The notes: generated by a model from the sequence alone, not told the origin. A stretch of 64,000 nucleotides of DNA from an uncultured Allomuricauda sp. (GCF_947499585.1 NZ_CANMOO010000002.1:806001-870000); one strand, 5' to 3'. Positions 44,774 through 54,344 are shown, numbered from the stretch's first letter. Program-made: numbers and translations.

Positions 44774-46315
44774 ATGCAAGAGACAACAGGCCCTCTTAAT
44801 TTTTTAGAGAACAGCAATCAAAACGGTTTTGGGTTTTTGGTGGTAACGGTGCTGTTCTATCTTTTTGTTTTTTTTCTAATCCAATTTTTTCAACATAAAA
44901 AACGGTTTTACCTGCTCTACAGTTTGTATGCATTGATCAATGGAGTAGGTCTTCTTAAATATATTGATGGCGTGTTTTTTTCAAATTATTTTGACACTGC
45001 GGTGGGGAAGAGTTTTGTCACTTGGTCTCACTACCCATCTCAGCTTTTTGGCACCATGCTTTTTACCTACTTCATTTTGGAGATTATGCAGATCAAAAAG
45101 GAATATCCAAAAGCAGTGAAGATCATTAACTATTATTTTTTGATTCTGTCTGTCATTTACTTGAGCCTTTGGGGGATTTTTTTGATAAACAGAGGGTCGT
45201 TTATGATAGATTATTTTCATGCTTTTGTTTTTATACCTGTGGGTTACCTGGTATTTTTTTGGGTGCTTTATATGGTTTTCAAACAAAAAGCAGACATCAA
45301 ATGGTACATCTTGGCAGGTATGGTTGTTTTAGCAACTACCTATTTTATAATTTTCTTTTATTCCTTTCAAAACCTAAGGGCTAATAACCAGACCTTGTAT
45401 ATTTTCTATATAGGTATTTTAATAGAGAGCCTACTCTTTGCGCTTGCCATTGGGCTGGAGCAAAAAGTTGTTTATAAAGAGAAGGCGATAGTGCAGGAAA
45501 AATACATAAAACAGTTGGAGGAAAACCATACCATAAAAGAGAGTATCAATAGGACGCTTTCTGAGGAATTGACCCAGACCCGTTTTGAAATGGAGGATAT
45601 TACAGCTGAAGCCCAACGGGAACGAACGGAAAAATTGACCATGAAGTTTGAGAACAAATTCTCTCAACTTCGACTAGACGCCATCAGGAGCCAAATGAGT
45701 CCGCACTTTATTTTCAATGCGCTCAATTCAATAAAGTCATATTTTATTGAGAACAATCGGGATAAAGCCATTTTTTACCTGACCAAGTTTTCAAAATTGA
45801 TTAGAGGTATTCTTGAGAGTTCCAGAAAAGAACATATTTCGTTGGCAGAAGAACTTGATATTCTTGAAATGTATGTTGAAATTGAAAGCGACAGGTTTAA
45901 AAATGACATTGAGTTTTCTATTGTAATAGATAAATCAATAACTACAGAAAAAGTTATGGTTCCCGCGCTTTTTTTGCAGCCGTTTGTTGAGAATGCTATT
46001 TGGCACGGCCTTTCTACCAAGCAAGGAAAAAAAATATTAAGTCTTCACATTGAAAGGGATAAGGCTCCCCAAACTATAAAAATTAAAATACAAGATAACG
46101 GCGTTGGCCGCAAGGTCACCCAAGAGCGAAATGCTGAAAACCCATTCAAAAAAGAATCTTTAGGGCTTATTTTAGTAAGGGACAGATTAGATTTGTTTTC
46201 TAAAAAATTTGGGATGACTTACCAATATACTATTCAAGATTTGGTCAATACCACCACAAAGAAACCCATAGGCACATTGGTCTTGATTCAACTTCCTGAA
46301 ACTGTTGTTACATAG
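44774..46315 (+). CDS. LytS-type sensor histidine kinase with seven-TM sensor
   Basis: A 513-residue kinase. About seven hydrophobic helices (residues 18-225) resemble the 7TMR-DISM sensor module, without an extracellular DISM domain before them. A coiled-coil linker (240-300) leads to the His_kinase domain with phosphoacceptor His311 in QMSPHFIFNALNSI, and the HATPase domain has FLQPFVENAIWHGL and DNGVGR. It is the cognate kinase of the preceding LytTR regulator. The fossil at 24572-24790 belongs to the same family. Confidence 0.92.
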   Translation: MQETTGPLNFLENSNQNGFGFLVVTVLFYLFVFFLIQFFQHKKRFYLLYSLYALINGVGLLKYIDGVFFSNYFDTAVGKSFVTWSHYPSQLFGTMLFTYFILEIMQIKKEYPKAVKIINYYFLILSVIYLSLWGIFLINRGSFMIDYFHAFVFIPVGYLVFFWVLYMVFKQKADIKWYILAGMVVLATTYFIIFFYSFQNLRANNQTLYIFYIGILIESLLFALAIGLEQKVVYKEKAIVQEKYIKQLEENHTIKESINRTLSEELTQTRFEMEDITAEAQRERTEKLTMKFENKFSQLRLDAIRSQMSPHFIFNALNSIKSYFIENNRDKAIFYLTKFSKLIRGILESSRKEHISLAEELDILEMYVEIESDRFKNDIEFSIVIDKSITTEKVMVPALFLQPFVENAIWHGLSTKQGKKILSLHIERDKAPQTIKIKIQDNGVGRKVTQERNAENPFKKESLGLILVRDRLDLFSKKFGMTYQYTIQDLVNTTTKKPIGTLVLIQLPETVVT

Positions 46316-46317
46316 CG

Positions 46318-46367
46318 TTTGGGGTCTTAAATACAGTTTTTCCTGATTATAAAGAAACTGTCCCAAA
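46318..46367 (+). other. Long bulged hairpin between kinase and RimK genes
   Basis: TTTGGG (46318-46323) and ACAGTTT (46333-46339) pair with contiguous AAACTGTCCCAAA (46355-46367), making a 13-bp stem with one 9-nt bulge. There is no strong T tract, so this is a structured leader or a weak terminator. Confidence 0.45.
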
Positions 46368-46425
46368 GTATATTACAATTTTTACCGATATTGATGGCAA
46401 GTTTAAAAATTGCTAAACCGATCTC

Positions 46426-47316
46426 GTGGATATTGCTATTTTATCTGTTAGTCTTAATGTGCACTCTACTAAAAGGATAGTGGAAGAAGCTCAAAAAGCA
46501 GGCCATTACGTAGAATTGATTGATCACACAAAATGTTCTGTTAAGTTAGGCGATGGAAAACCACAAATTTACTTGGGAGAGGAGAATGTTACCGATGAAT
46601 TTGATGCAATTATTCCAAGGATAGGTGCTAAGGTAACCAGGCATGGGGCTGCCATAGTAAAGCAGTTTGAGATGAACAATGTTTTTAGCACTGCCCGTTC
46701 TTTGGGGATTACTAGAGCTAGAAATAAGGTCCGCACCCTTCAAATTATGGCAAGAAAAGGAATCCCCATTCCAGAAACAGTATTTTCCATTAATCCAGAT
46801 AATATTGAGGAACAGATAAAACTATTGGGAGGTCCTCCCGTAATCATTAAACTTCAGGAAGGTACTCAAGGTTTAGGGGTGATTTTGGCTGAAAGCAAGA
46901 AATCGGCAAAATCTATAATAGATACTTTTTATAAAATGGATACGAGCATTCTACTTCAACAATATATTGAAGAGGCAAACGGGGAGGATATTAGAATCAT
47001 TGTTGTTGGCAATAAAGTAGTAGCTAGCATGAAACGTACCAGTGATCTGGATGACTTTAGATCCAATGTACACAGAGGGGGTGACACAGAGGCTATAAAA
47101 CCAACGGCAAAAGAACAGTTTATTGCCTTGAATGCTACCAAGTATTTAGGTTTGGGTGTAGCAGGTGTAGATTTAATGCGTTCCAAAAGAGGACCAGTTT
47201 TAATAGAAGTAAATGCTTCTCCCGGTCTTAAAGGGGTTGAAGCTGCAACTGGAATTAATGTAGCTAAACATATAATTCAATTTGTTGAAAAAAATGGCCG
47301 CAGAAGTAGAAAATAA
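46426..47316 (+). CDS. RimK-type ATP-grasp alpha-L-glutamate ligase
   Basis: A 296-residue ATP-grasp ligase of the RimK/glutamate-ligase family. It starts at GTG 46426 (MDIAILSVSLNVHSTKRIVE). The ATP-grasp elements are present: IIKLQEGTQGLGVILAES, LLQQYIEEANGEDIRIIVVG and the end VLIEVNASPGLKGVEAATGI. It probably adds glutamate or another amino acid to a protein or small acceptor. The aspartoacylase-family gene overlaps it by 23 nt, a conserved neighbour pair in several phyla. Confidence 0.85.
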   Translation: MDIAILSVSLNVHSTKRIVEEAQKAGHYVELIDHTKCSVKLGDGKPQIYLGEENVTDEFDAIIPRIGAKVTRHGAAIVKQFEMNNVFSTARSLGITRARNKVRTLQIMARKGIPIPETVFSINPDNIEEQIKLLGGPPVIIKLQEGTQGLGVILAESKKSAKSIIDTFYKMDTSILLQQYIEEANGEDIRIIVVGNKVVASMKRTSDLDDFRSNVHRGGDTEAIKPTAKEQFIALNATKYLGLGVAGVDLMRSKRGPVLIEVNASPGLKGVEAATGINVAKHIIQFVEKNGRRSRK

Positions 47317-48247
47317 AGCCATAGTTATAAATGGAGATACCATTTTACCCGGCCAAAACAAATTGGTTCAGATTAATATTGCTCGCCTGCCAACCGGCAC
47401 CTTAATAGACATTCCCGTACACGTGTTCAATGGGAAAAAAGCTGGACCCACAATTTTGGTGCAAGCAGGCCTGCATGGTGATGAAATAAATGGAGTGGAA
47501 ACGCTGCGGAGATTACTTCAGGATAACCAGTTTAAAATTAAAAAGGGTGCTGTTATCGTTGTTCCCATCTTAAATGTCTTTGGATTTATCCATTTTTCCA
47601 GAGACGTACCAGATGGTAAGGATGTAAATCGGAGTTTTCCTGGAAGTAGGGCGGGATCATTGGCAAGTAGGATTGCGTATCACTATACCAATGAAATTCT
47701 ACCCCAAATAGATTTTGGCATTGATCTGCATACTGGGGGAGGACTACGCCATAATTTTCCACAAATTAGATATACCCTAGAGGATGAACGGAGCAAAGAC
47801 TTGGCATTACTTTTTAATGCGCCTTTTCATTTTCCTTCAAGATTGATAACGGGTTCTTTTAGAAAAGCAGCTTTTAAAATGGGGAAACCAATTATTGTTT
47901 ATGAAGCAGGAGAGAGTATGCGTTTTGATGAACAATCCATAGAAATTGGTATTCAAGGAGTAAAAAATATTTTGATCGGGTTGGAAATGCTTTCAGGAAA
48001 AGCACCAAAGAAAACCTCAATCGAGTTTGATGCAACAAGATGGATTCGTGCATCTAGAGCGGGAATGTTTATTCCTGAGGTAAAAAACGGTAGTCCTATT
48101 TTAAAAGGGCAAGTATTGGGAACCATTACAGACACCTATGCCAAAAAAAGCAAAAAAATAAAAGCCCTTTTTGATGGATTTGTTTTTTGTATAAATAATC
48201 AGGCTGTAGTAAATCAAGGAGATGCCCTATTTCATATAGGGAAATAA
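47294..48247 (+). CDS. Succinylglutamate desuccinylase/aspartoacylase family protein
   Basis: A 317-residue zinc hydrolase of the M14/AstE-aspartoacylase family. Zinc ligands are visible as His61 and Glu64 in GLHGDEINGVE and His146 in DLHTGGG, followed by the C-terminal beta domain (VNQGDALFHIG). It starts at ATG 47294 inside the rimK-like gene; TTG starts 9-12 nt upstream add nothing. The pairing suggests it may cleave or edit a bond made by the ligase, but this is inference. Family relatives can act on N-acyl amino acids. Confidence 0.85.
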   Translation: MAAEVENKAIVINGDTILPGQNKLVQINIARLPTGTLIDIPVHVFNGKKAGPTILVQAGLHGDEINGVETLRRLLQDNQFKIKKGAVIVVPILNVFGFIHFSRDVPDGKDVNRSFPGSRAGSLASRIAYHYTNEILPQIDFGIDLHTGGGLRHNFPQIRYTLEDERSKDLALLFNAPFHFPSRLITGSFRKAAFKMGKPIIVYEAGESMRFDEQSIEIGIQGVKNILIGLEMLSGKAPKKTSIEFDATRWIRASRAGMFIPEVKNGSPILKGQVLGTITDTYAKKSKKIKALFDGFVFCINNQAVVNQGDALFHIGK

Positions 48248-48253
48248 AATTCG

Positions 48254-48679
48254 CTAAGCCAATTCTTTTTGTTTCTCAATTTTAGCAAGGCTCCACTCTA
48301 CAGCTTCTTCCAAATCCGAAAACTGTTTAATGGAGTTTTGAAAAAACATGCGCTCTAGAACAAGGCTGGTAAAACTACCTTTAGTGTTACCCACTACAGA
48401 GTAAAAATTGAGTCGATGGCGATGTTTGTAGAATTTGGCCCAATCAGACGGCACTACGTAATAGTTGTTGATGCGATTAGAGATATAGGCGATGGGTTTA
48501 TCTTCTCCAAAAATTTCATCAGCAGCATCAACAGCTTTTTTTGCCATATTCCAATTCATGGTAACCCCCTCCTTCATTTCGGAAATGACCAAGCCTTCGA
48601 AATAATAGAAAATTCCAAATTCAAATTCTCTTATCTCCCGTATATTTTTAAAAAAGTCTAAATCCGTGACGCGCTTCAT
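48254..48679 (-). CDS. SpoIIAA-like (STAS fold) protein
   Basis: A 141-residue soluble protein without signal or membrane segments. The pattern of an N-terminal YYFEGLVISEMKEGVTMNWN strand-helix, then PIAYISNRINNYYVVPSDW, resembles the Bacteroidota SpoIIAA-like/STAS family often annotated only as hypothetical. Function unknown. It is convergent with the aspartoacylase-type gene, 6 nt away. Confidence 0.55.
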   Translation of the reverse strand: MKRVTDLDFFKNIREIREFEFGIFYYFEGLVISEMKEGVTMNWNMAKKAVDAADEIFGEDKPIAYISNRINNYYVVPSDWAKFYKHRHRLNFYSVVGNTKGSFTSLVLERMFFQNSIKQFSDLEEAVEWSLAKIEKQKELA

Positions 48680-48819
48680 AGCGAAAGAATGGTATTTCAG
48701 ATAGCAATGGTAAAGATATTAATATTCTTGACTTTTTCTTGCAAGGAAAAGCTTGCGGGAGACAGTAAACTTCCTGAATTTTTGTACTATAAAACTTATT
48801 TTTTTAATATCATTTCAAA

Positions 48820-48837
48820 GATTGGTTTAAACCAATC
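48820..48837. repeat. 18-bp perfect palindrome
   Basis: GATTGGTTTAAACCAATC is a perfect palindrome in the 253-bp gap between the SpoIIAA-like and DUF2721 genes. There is no loop and no T run, so it looks like a dimer binding site more than a terminator. Confidence 0.55.
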
Positions 48838-48932
48838 GTTTGTTATTTGTACTAAATATAGGTGATGCGGGATTTTTCCCAGAATTTCTTGAGCCATACC
48901 CAAATCCAGATTCCAAAAGAATTGCTTAAAAG

Positions 48933-49322
48933 TTATTTTTCCATATTCTTTAACTGAATGCCTAAAGCCTTTGTAGACAATTGCACTTCAATAAGTGATA
49001 AAAGTAAAGATATAATCAGGGCGATAAGACTAGCTCCAAAAATGATGTTTGCCCAGATGCTCTGTTCTACATATATCAGAAACATAGTAATTACAGCTAG
49101 CAAAAAGCTTATTATGGCAGTGGCCTGCATATTTTTAATGATACTTAGCCTTTTACGCAATTGCTCTATTTGTCTTTTTACCGGAGGGGTGGCATCTTCT
49201 GCATATTGTTTATGCAACTGACGAATTAGCGCGGCAATGGCCAAGTAGCGGGCATTATAGGCCAACATGGTAAGAGAAATAGCGGGAAATAAAAGCGCTG
49301 GAATACTTAGGGACAATTGCAT
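48933..49322 (-). CDS. DUF2721 membrane protein
   Basis: A 129-residue protein matching DUF2721: an N-terminal helix (LSIPALLFPAISLTMLAYNA), an Arg-rich cytoplasmic segment with RQLHKQY and RQIEQLRKRL, and two further membrane helices (ATAIISFLLAVITMFLIYV and FGASLIALIISLLLSLIEV). Function unknown. The ORF ends head-to-tail with the large propeller gene, whose stop is just upstream (49323), so the two are likely co-transcribed. Confidence 0.8.
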   Translation of the reverse strand: MQLSLSIPALLFPAISLTMLAYNARYLAIAALIRQLHKQYAEDATPPVKRQIEQLRKRLSIIKNMQATAIISFLLAVITMFLIYVEQSIWANIIFGASLIALIISLLLSLIEVQLSTKALGIQLKNMEK

Positions 49323-52166
49323 TTACTCTACTTTAAACTCAATTTTTTCAGTTTGACCATTACCAGAAATTTCAATTGCATAGCTTCCTTTTGGGAGATA
49401 TGTTTTTCCATTTTTGGCTTCCGTCAACTTCATTTTGTTCTTTTTCAGAAAATTGCTTTTTCCTTTCTTGGAGAATGCCAGGTCATAAGAAAGGATGTTC
49501 AAACCTTTGCTTACACCCATTTCAGTGGAACTTACTTCTGTGCCATTTGCGGTTAGCACTTTTGCTATACATGTGCCTGGTGCAGCGCAATAAAAATTTA
49601 CATCTAACCCTGGAGTATCCGGTTTTGCCCAAGAACTCCATGAGTTGCCCCAACCTTTTGAATGTTTTATGTTTTCAACATCGAAAACCACCAAATCTTT
49701 GGATAGCACTTCGGGTTTTATTTGTTGTAATGACGCAATGTCCGCTTTATATATGCTACGTCCATGTGTACCTATAAGCAAATGTTTTGCTTCGGGCTGA
49801 ATTACCAAGTCATGTACTGCTACGTTTGGCATGCCATTTTGGAACAACTCCCATGACTCGCCACGATTAAAGCTTACATAAAGACCATTATCTGTGCCTA
49901 CAAATAGAAGGGCTTCGTTTTCTGGATCTTCCACCAAAGCATTTACCGGGGAAGCTGGAATGTTGCTAGAAATGTTTTTCCAGCTTTTCCCATAGTTTTC
50001 ACTTACAAATACATAAGGAGTAAAATCATCCCAACGATATCCGTTAAGGGTGGCATAAACCCGTTCCTTTTTATGCTTGGATGCAGCCACTTCAGTTACC
50101 CATAAATTTTTAGGAAAAGAAGAAGAGATGTTTTCCCAACTACCACCTCCGTTTTTGGAAATTTGCACCAAACCATCGTCGCTACCGGTATATAGTAATC
50201 CAAATTTAAATGTGGATTCCGAAATAGCTGCTATAGTGCCGTAAGCAACATTGCCCTTTTTACCTCCTTGGGTTAAATCTTCAGAAACTACCTCCCAATC
50301 ATCACCTTGATTTAAAGAGCGGTGTAGTTTGTTTCCTCCCAAATAAAGGATGTCTTGGTTGTGCGGTGATAATAAAATTGGTGTTTGCCAATTGAATCGA
50401 TATGGAGATTCACCCAATTCATGTTTGGGCTGAATGTATTTTCGTTTACCGTTTGCTAAATCCAAGCGATAATAATTTCCAAACTGAAAACCGGTATATA
50501 CGATATTGGAATTTCTGTCATCAATCTGTACTTGCATACCGTCGCCACCCATGATCATCTCCCAAGGATTTTTCCCGGTTTGGTGCCAATGACTGTTCTG
50601 TTTGTTATTATGGGCTCCTTTCCAAACACCATTATCTTGTAGGCCGCCATAAACATTATAAGGTTTTTCATTATCCACATTAATGGCATAGAACTGGGCA
50701 ACGGTTGGCGAGTTATTTTTCATCCAGTTTTTGCCATCATCGTATGAAATGTTTAAACCCCCATCATTTCCGTTTACAAGGTGACCGGGCGTTTTTGGAT
50801 TTATCCAAAGAGCGTGATGATCGGCATGTACGTTTTCCTTTCCTATGGAGGTGTATGTGTTTCCACCATCTTCAGATTTAATCAAGGGAACTCCCGCCAA
50901 ATAAATACGGTCCTTATTGCTGGGGTCAACTCTTATTTGGGCAAAATAATATCCGTAGCTATAGAACAGATCATCTATAAAATTTTCATTCATTTTTTTC
51001 CATGTAGTTCCAGCGTCATCACTTCTATAAACTTCGGCCCCTACCACTGGAGTATCAAACAATAGCGAATTGGCATTCTCTAAATACTTGGAAAGATCCA
51101 CTGGTATTACGGCACCACTGCGCACCATTTGTTTTACATTCTCTGCCCTGTACTTTTCCTGAAAGCCATTGGTCTTTAAATAATCGTTCAGTTTTTTAAC
51201 ATCTAAAGCAAGGAAAGTTTCCTTGTCCATAGTCTTAAAATCATTTTTGGTAAGCTCATCTTTCTTCTCTGTTGCTTTTTTCTCTCTTCTAAACTGACTA
51301 TCATGTACTGCATAAACCGTATTATGGTCAAAAACAGCAAGGCCAATTCTACCAACGCCTTCTCCAGTGGGGAATCCACTTTCTGGGGTCGTAACCAAAG
51401 ACCAGTTGCTACCTCCATCTACACTTTTATAAATTCCAGATGCGGCACCACTACCCTCAAAATTCCAAGCTTTACGGTCTTTTTGCCAAGCTGCTGCATA
51501 TTGTATGTTGAAATTGTTTGGAGCAAAGGCCATATCAATGATACCAGTGGCGTCATTTATAGACAAGGTTTTATTCCAGGTTTTTCCACCATCAGAAGTT
51601 TTATAGACGCCTCTTTCTTGGTTGGAAGAGTATAGATGGCCAGTTACTCCTACCACAACTTCATTGCTATTATTTGGATTGATTAAAATTCTGCCAATAT
51701 GTTGAGAATCATGCAAGCCCATATTTTTCCAGGTCTTCCCTTTGTCCGTAGATTTTAGCATTCCAATTCCCGCATACGAAGAACGCGAAGAATTATTTTC
51801 TCCTGTTCCAACCCAAATGGTCCCCGTTGCCCAATCAACGGCAATATCCCCTATGTTTTGTGTATTGGTAGTATCTAAAACTGGTGTAAATGAAATTCCG
51901 TTGGTTGCCGTATGCCATAACCCACCAGAAGCATAGGCCACATAGAATTCGGTTGGATTGTCTGGGTTAACATCCAAATCTACCACACGACCACTCATTA
52001 CGGAAGGACCAATGTTTTTTAAAGGAATGTTCTTGACCAATGAATTTTCGGCCATTTTGGCTTTTTGTTCCAAGGCCTCCATGACCTTTTCTGAAGAAGT
52101 TGAAGATTGTTGGGCAATGGCCACTTGAACAAATAAAATCAAGCAAAAAGACAGAAGGTTTTTCAT
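49323..52166 (-). CDS. Sortilin/VPS10-like multi-blade beta-propeller protein
   Basis: A 947-residue secreted protein. ATG 52166 (MKNLLSF) gives the best signal peptide, cleaved after VAIAQ. The body has many VPS10/BNR-type blades with the S-x-D-x-G-x-T-W signature (STDKGKTWKNM, TSDGGKTWNKT, SVDGGSNWSLV, SDDAGTTWKKM), spaced as in two stacked propellers (about 40-520 and 530-790), then a beta tail. Similar Bacteroidota proteins are described only as VPS10 or WD40/YVTN/BNR-like. An inner insertion (RREKKATEKKDELTKND) is charged. Possible glycan or peptide binding is inferred. Confidence 0.85.
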   Translation of the reverse strand: MKNLLSFCLILFVQVAIAQQSSTSSEKVMEALEQKAKMAENSLVKNIPLKNIGPSVMSGRVVDLDVNPDNPTEFYVAYASGGLWHTATNGISFTPVLDTTNTQNIGDIAVDWATGTIWVGTGENNSSRSSYAGIGMLKSTDKGKTWKNMGLHDSQHIGRILINPNNSNEVVVGVTGHLYSSNQERGVYKTSDGGKTWNKTLSINDATGIIDMAFAPNNFNIQYAAAWQKDRKAWNFEGSGAASGIYKSVDGGSNWSLVTTPESGFPTGEGVGRIGLAVFDHNTVYAVHDSQFRREKKATEKKDELTKNDFKTMDKETFLALDVKKLNDYLKTNGFQEKYRAENVKQMVRSGAVIPVDLSKYLENANSLLFDTPVVGAEVYRSDDAGTTWKKMNENFIDDLFYSYGYYFAQIRVDPSNKDRIYLAGVPLIKSEDGGNTYTSIGKENVHADHHALWINPKTPGHLVNGNDGGLNISYDDGKNWMKNNSPTVAQFYAINVDNEKPYNVYGGLQDNGVWKGAHNNKQNSHWHQTGKNPWEMIMGGDGMQVQIDDRNSNIVYTGFQFGNYYRLDLANGKRKYIQPKHELGESPYRFNWQTPILLSPHNQDILYLGGNKLHRSLNQGDDWEVVSEDLTQGGKKGNVAYGTIAAISESTFKFGLLYTGSDDGLVQISKNGGGSWENISSSFPKNLWVTEVAASKHKKERVYATLNGYRWDDFTPYVFVSENYGKSWKNISSNIPASPVNALVEDPENEALLFVGTDNGLYVSFNRGESWELFQNGMPNVAVHDLVIQPEAKHLLIGTHGRSIYKADIASLQQIKPEVLSKDLVVFDVENIKHSKGWGNSWSSWAKPDTPGLDVNFYCAAPGTCIAKVLTANGTEVSSTEMGVSKGLNILSYDLAFSKKGKSNFLKKNKMKLTEAKNGKTYLPKGSYAIEISGNGQTEKIEFKVE

Positions 52167-52344
52167 CAAAATCAAGGTTTAGTTCTCTTGGTCAAGTTAT
52201 GAATAAGAAATTGCAGGAACAAACTAGGAAAACTGAATTATTCTGCTCAAAAAATTAATGAAATCAAAATTTGAGAACCTTATTTTTGTCAAATTCATTA
52301 AAAAAATGTTTATTTATTACTAATTAACCATTTAACTATAAATT

Positions 52345-52626
52345 ATGGAAGAGTATTTACCGTTGATTATTCAACTAGTTTCTGGTGCGGCAGGTGGAAA
52401 TCTGGCCGCAAAATTATTACCTAAATTGAATTTAGGAACATTGGGGAATTCAATTTCTGGGATTCTCGGTGGAGGACTGGGAGGATATCTGCTTGGAATG
52501 CTTGGTTTGGGAACTGATGGAGGAATGGATGTCTCTGGAATCCTTGGAAGCGTTGCTGGCGGTGGTGTTGGTGGTGGCGTTATTATGGCAATTGTTGGTG
52601 CCATAAAGAATGCGATGTCCAAATAA
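52345..52626 (+). CDS. Glycine-rich small membrane protein
   Basis: A 93-residue protein dominated by glycine-zipper hydrophobic segments (SISGILGGGLGGYLLGMLGLG and GILGSVAGGGVGGGVIMAIVG), resembling GlsB-type or glycine-zipper membrane proteins. There is no signal peptide; the first helix begins at about residue 8. Function unknown. It has its own terminator at 52646-52671 and starts at a plausible ATG after an A/T-rich leader. Confidence 0.7.
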   Translation: MEEYLPLIIQLVSGAAGGNLAAKLLPKLNLGTLGNSISGILGGGLGGYLLGMLGLGTDGGMDVSGILGSVAGGGVGGGVIMAIVGAIKNAMSK

Positions 52627-52645
52627 GCAAATAAAAAAAGTAGTC

Positions 52646-52671
52646 AAGGAGCCTTTATGGCTCCTTTTTTG
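52646..52671 (+). terminator. Terminator of the glycine-rich protein gene
   Basis: AAGGAGCC pairs with GGCTCCTT around TTTAT at about 52647-52668, followed by six T. Confidence 0.85.
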
Positions 52672-52703
52672 TTTGTAGTCCCACAACCAAATTTCTACAT
52701 TTG
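52672..52703 (+). promoter_or_regulatory. Promoter of the aminopeptidase gene
   Basis: TTTG (52672-52675), a 20-nt spacer and TACATTTG (52696-52703) fit the flavobacterial consensus; it follows directly on the terminator of the preceding gene. The start would be at about 52709, before ATG 52722. Confidence 0.7.
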
Positions 52704-52721
52704 GAAAAACAACACTGCGTA

Positions 52722-54014
52722 ATGAAGTACCATCAAATCAATAGTGAACTTTTTGTAAAAAACCGCAAAAAATTTATGGCTCAAATGAAGCCAAAAAGTA
52801 TTGCGGTGTTCAATTCCAACGACATTTACCCTGTTAGTGCAGATAGCACTATGCCTTTTGAACAGCACAGGGATATTTTTTATTTAAGTGGAGCGGACCA
52901 AGAAGAAACCATTTTGGTTTTGTTCCCAGAAGCAATGGATAAAAAACATAGGGAAGTTTTATTTGTCAGGGAGACCAACGATCACATTGCCGTTTGGGAA
53001 GGAGCCAAATTGACCAAGGAAAAAGCGACACAAGTTTCAGGAATTGAAACTATTTATTGGTTATCTGATTTTGACAAGGTGTTTTTTGATGTAATGACGG
53101 AAGCGGATACCATATATTTTAATACCAATGAGCATTACCGTCAAGCAGTAGAAACTCAAACTCGCGAAGACCGTTTTATAGAACGATGTAAAAGAGAATT
53201 TCCTGCTCATCAATGGGCAAAAAGCAATCCTATTTTACAGCAAATACGAGGCGTAAAAGAACCAGAGGAGATTGCCTTAATGCAGCAAGCTTGTGATATT
53301 ACCGAAAAAGGATTCCGAAGAATTTTACAATTCACTAAACCCGGAGTGTGGGAATATGAAATGGAGGCAGAGTATTTGCATGAGTTTATAAGAAATCGCT
53401 CTAAAGGATTTGCCTATACTCCAATTATAGCTTGCGGAGATAATGCAAATGTGCTTCACTACATAGAGAACAACCAACAAGTTCAGGATGGGGATTTAAT
53501 TTTAATGGACGTTGCAGCGGAATATGCCAATTACTCCAGTGACATGACACGGACCATTCCCGCGAATGGAAAGTTTACTGATAGACAGAAAGCAGTTTAT
53601 AACGCGGTACTCAGGGTAAAAAATGAAGCAACCAAAATGCTGGTCCCAGGAACCATTTGGGCAGAATACCATAAAGAAGTTGGCAAAATCATGACCTCAG
53701 AATTATTGGGGCTAGGCTTGCTGGATAAAGCCGATGTGCAGAATGAAGACAAGAATTGGCCTGCTTATAAAAAATACTTCATGCACGGCACCAGCCATCA
53801 TATTGGATTGGACACTCACGATTATGGGGAACTAAAAATGCCAATGAAACCTAATATGGTCTTTACAGTAGAGCCTGGTATTTACGTTCCAAATGAGCAA
53901 ATGGGTATTCGGCTAGAAGATGATGTGGTTATCCAAGAAACAGGAGAGCCTTTTAATTTGATGAAAAACATTCCCATTGAAGTTGAGGAAATTGAAGAAT
54001 TGATGCTGGCATAA
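52722..54014 (+). CDS. Xaa-Pro aminopeptidase (PepP/M24B)
   Basis: A 430-residue M24B metallopeptidase that removes N-terminal residues preceding proline. I choose ATG 52722 (MKYHQINSELF), since the TTG at 52701 is part of the promoter. The N-terminal creatinase-like domain ends near residue 170, and the catalytic pita-bread domain holds Asp in LILMDVAAEY and SSDMTRTIP, His in HGTSHHIGLDTHD, and the two Glu in FTVEPGIYVP and RLEDDVVI. Length is normal. Confidence 0.93.
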   Translation: MKYHQINSELFVKNRKKFMAQMKPKSIAVFNSNDIYPVSADSTMPFEQHRDIFYLSGADQEETILVLFPEAMDKKHREVLFVRETNDHIAVWEGAKLTKEKATQVSGIETIYWLSDFDKVFFDVMTEADTIYFNTNEHYRQAVETQTREDRFIERCKREFPAHQWAKSNPILQQIRGVKEPEEIALMQQACDITEKGFRRILQFTKPGVWEYEMEAEYLHEFIRNRSKGFAYTPIIACGDNANVLHYIENNQQVQDGDLILMDVAAEYANYSSDMTRTIPANGKFTDRQKAVYNAVLRVKNEATKMLVPGTIWAEYHKEVGKIMTSELLGLGLLDKADVQNEDKNWPAYKKYFMHGTSHHIGLDTHDYGELKMPMKPNMVFTVEPGIYVPNEQMGIRLEDDVVIQETGEPFNLMKNIPIEVEEIEELMLA

Positions 54015-54067
54015 GCTTAGAGGCGTTTTGCACTGAATAAAATGAATGTGAGAAATGTACTTTTAGT

Positions 54068-54244
54068 ATGAAATGGATAGCCTTTATAGTAACGCAACAG
54101 CCCAATATTGAGGAAAAAATAAAAGAGGCTCCAGATAGTGGCTATGAGATAGGGGTTGTTATTGGGTCGTATCTGCCTTTTGTAGTACTGATTGGAATTG
54201 CTTATGCTATTTACTACTATAACAAAAAGAAAAGGGGTTCTTGA
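54068..54244 (+). CDS. 58-residue single-TM protein
   Basis: A short ORF (MKWIAFIVTQQPNIEEKIKE start) with an N-terminal polar part and a membrane helix at about 32-51 (VVIGSYLPFVVLIGIAYAIY) ending in KKKRGS, a typical stop-transfer. It is preceded by a TACTTTTA-like -7 box. I do not recognise a family. It lies 53 nt after the aminopeptidase and 100 nt before the next membrane protein gene. The hydrophobic pattern is unlikely by chance. Confidence 0.6.
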   Translation: MKWIAFIVTQQPNIEEKIKEAPDSGYEIGVVIGSYLPFVVLIGIAYAIYYYNKKKRGS

Positions 54245-54344
54245 TTTGTGACTATAAATCCTTTTTCTCTTCTTGGGTTACTTATGCAAGCTCCCTTTTT
54301 TGTTGTAAAATATAATGGGAAGACATTGAAAGACGTAAAACTAT

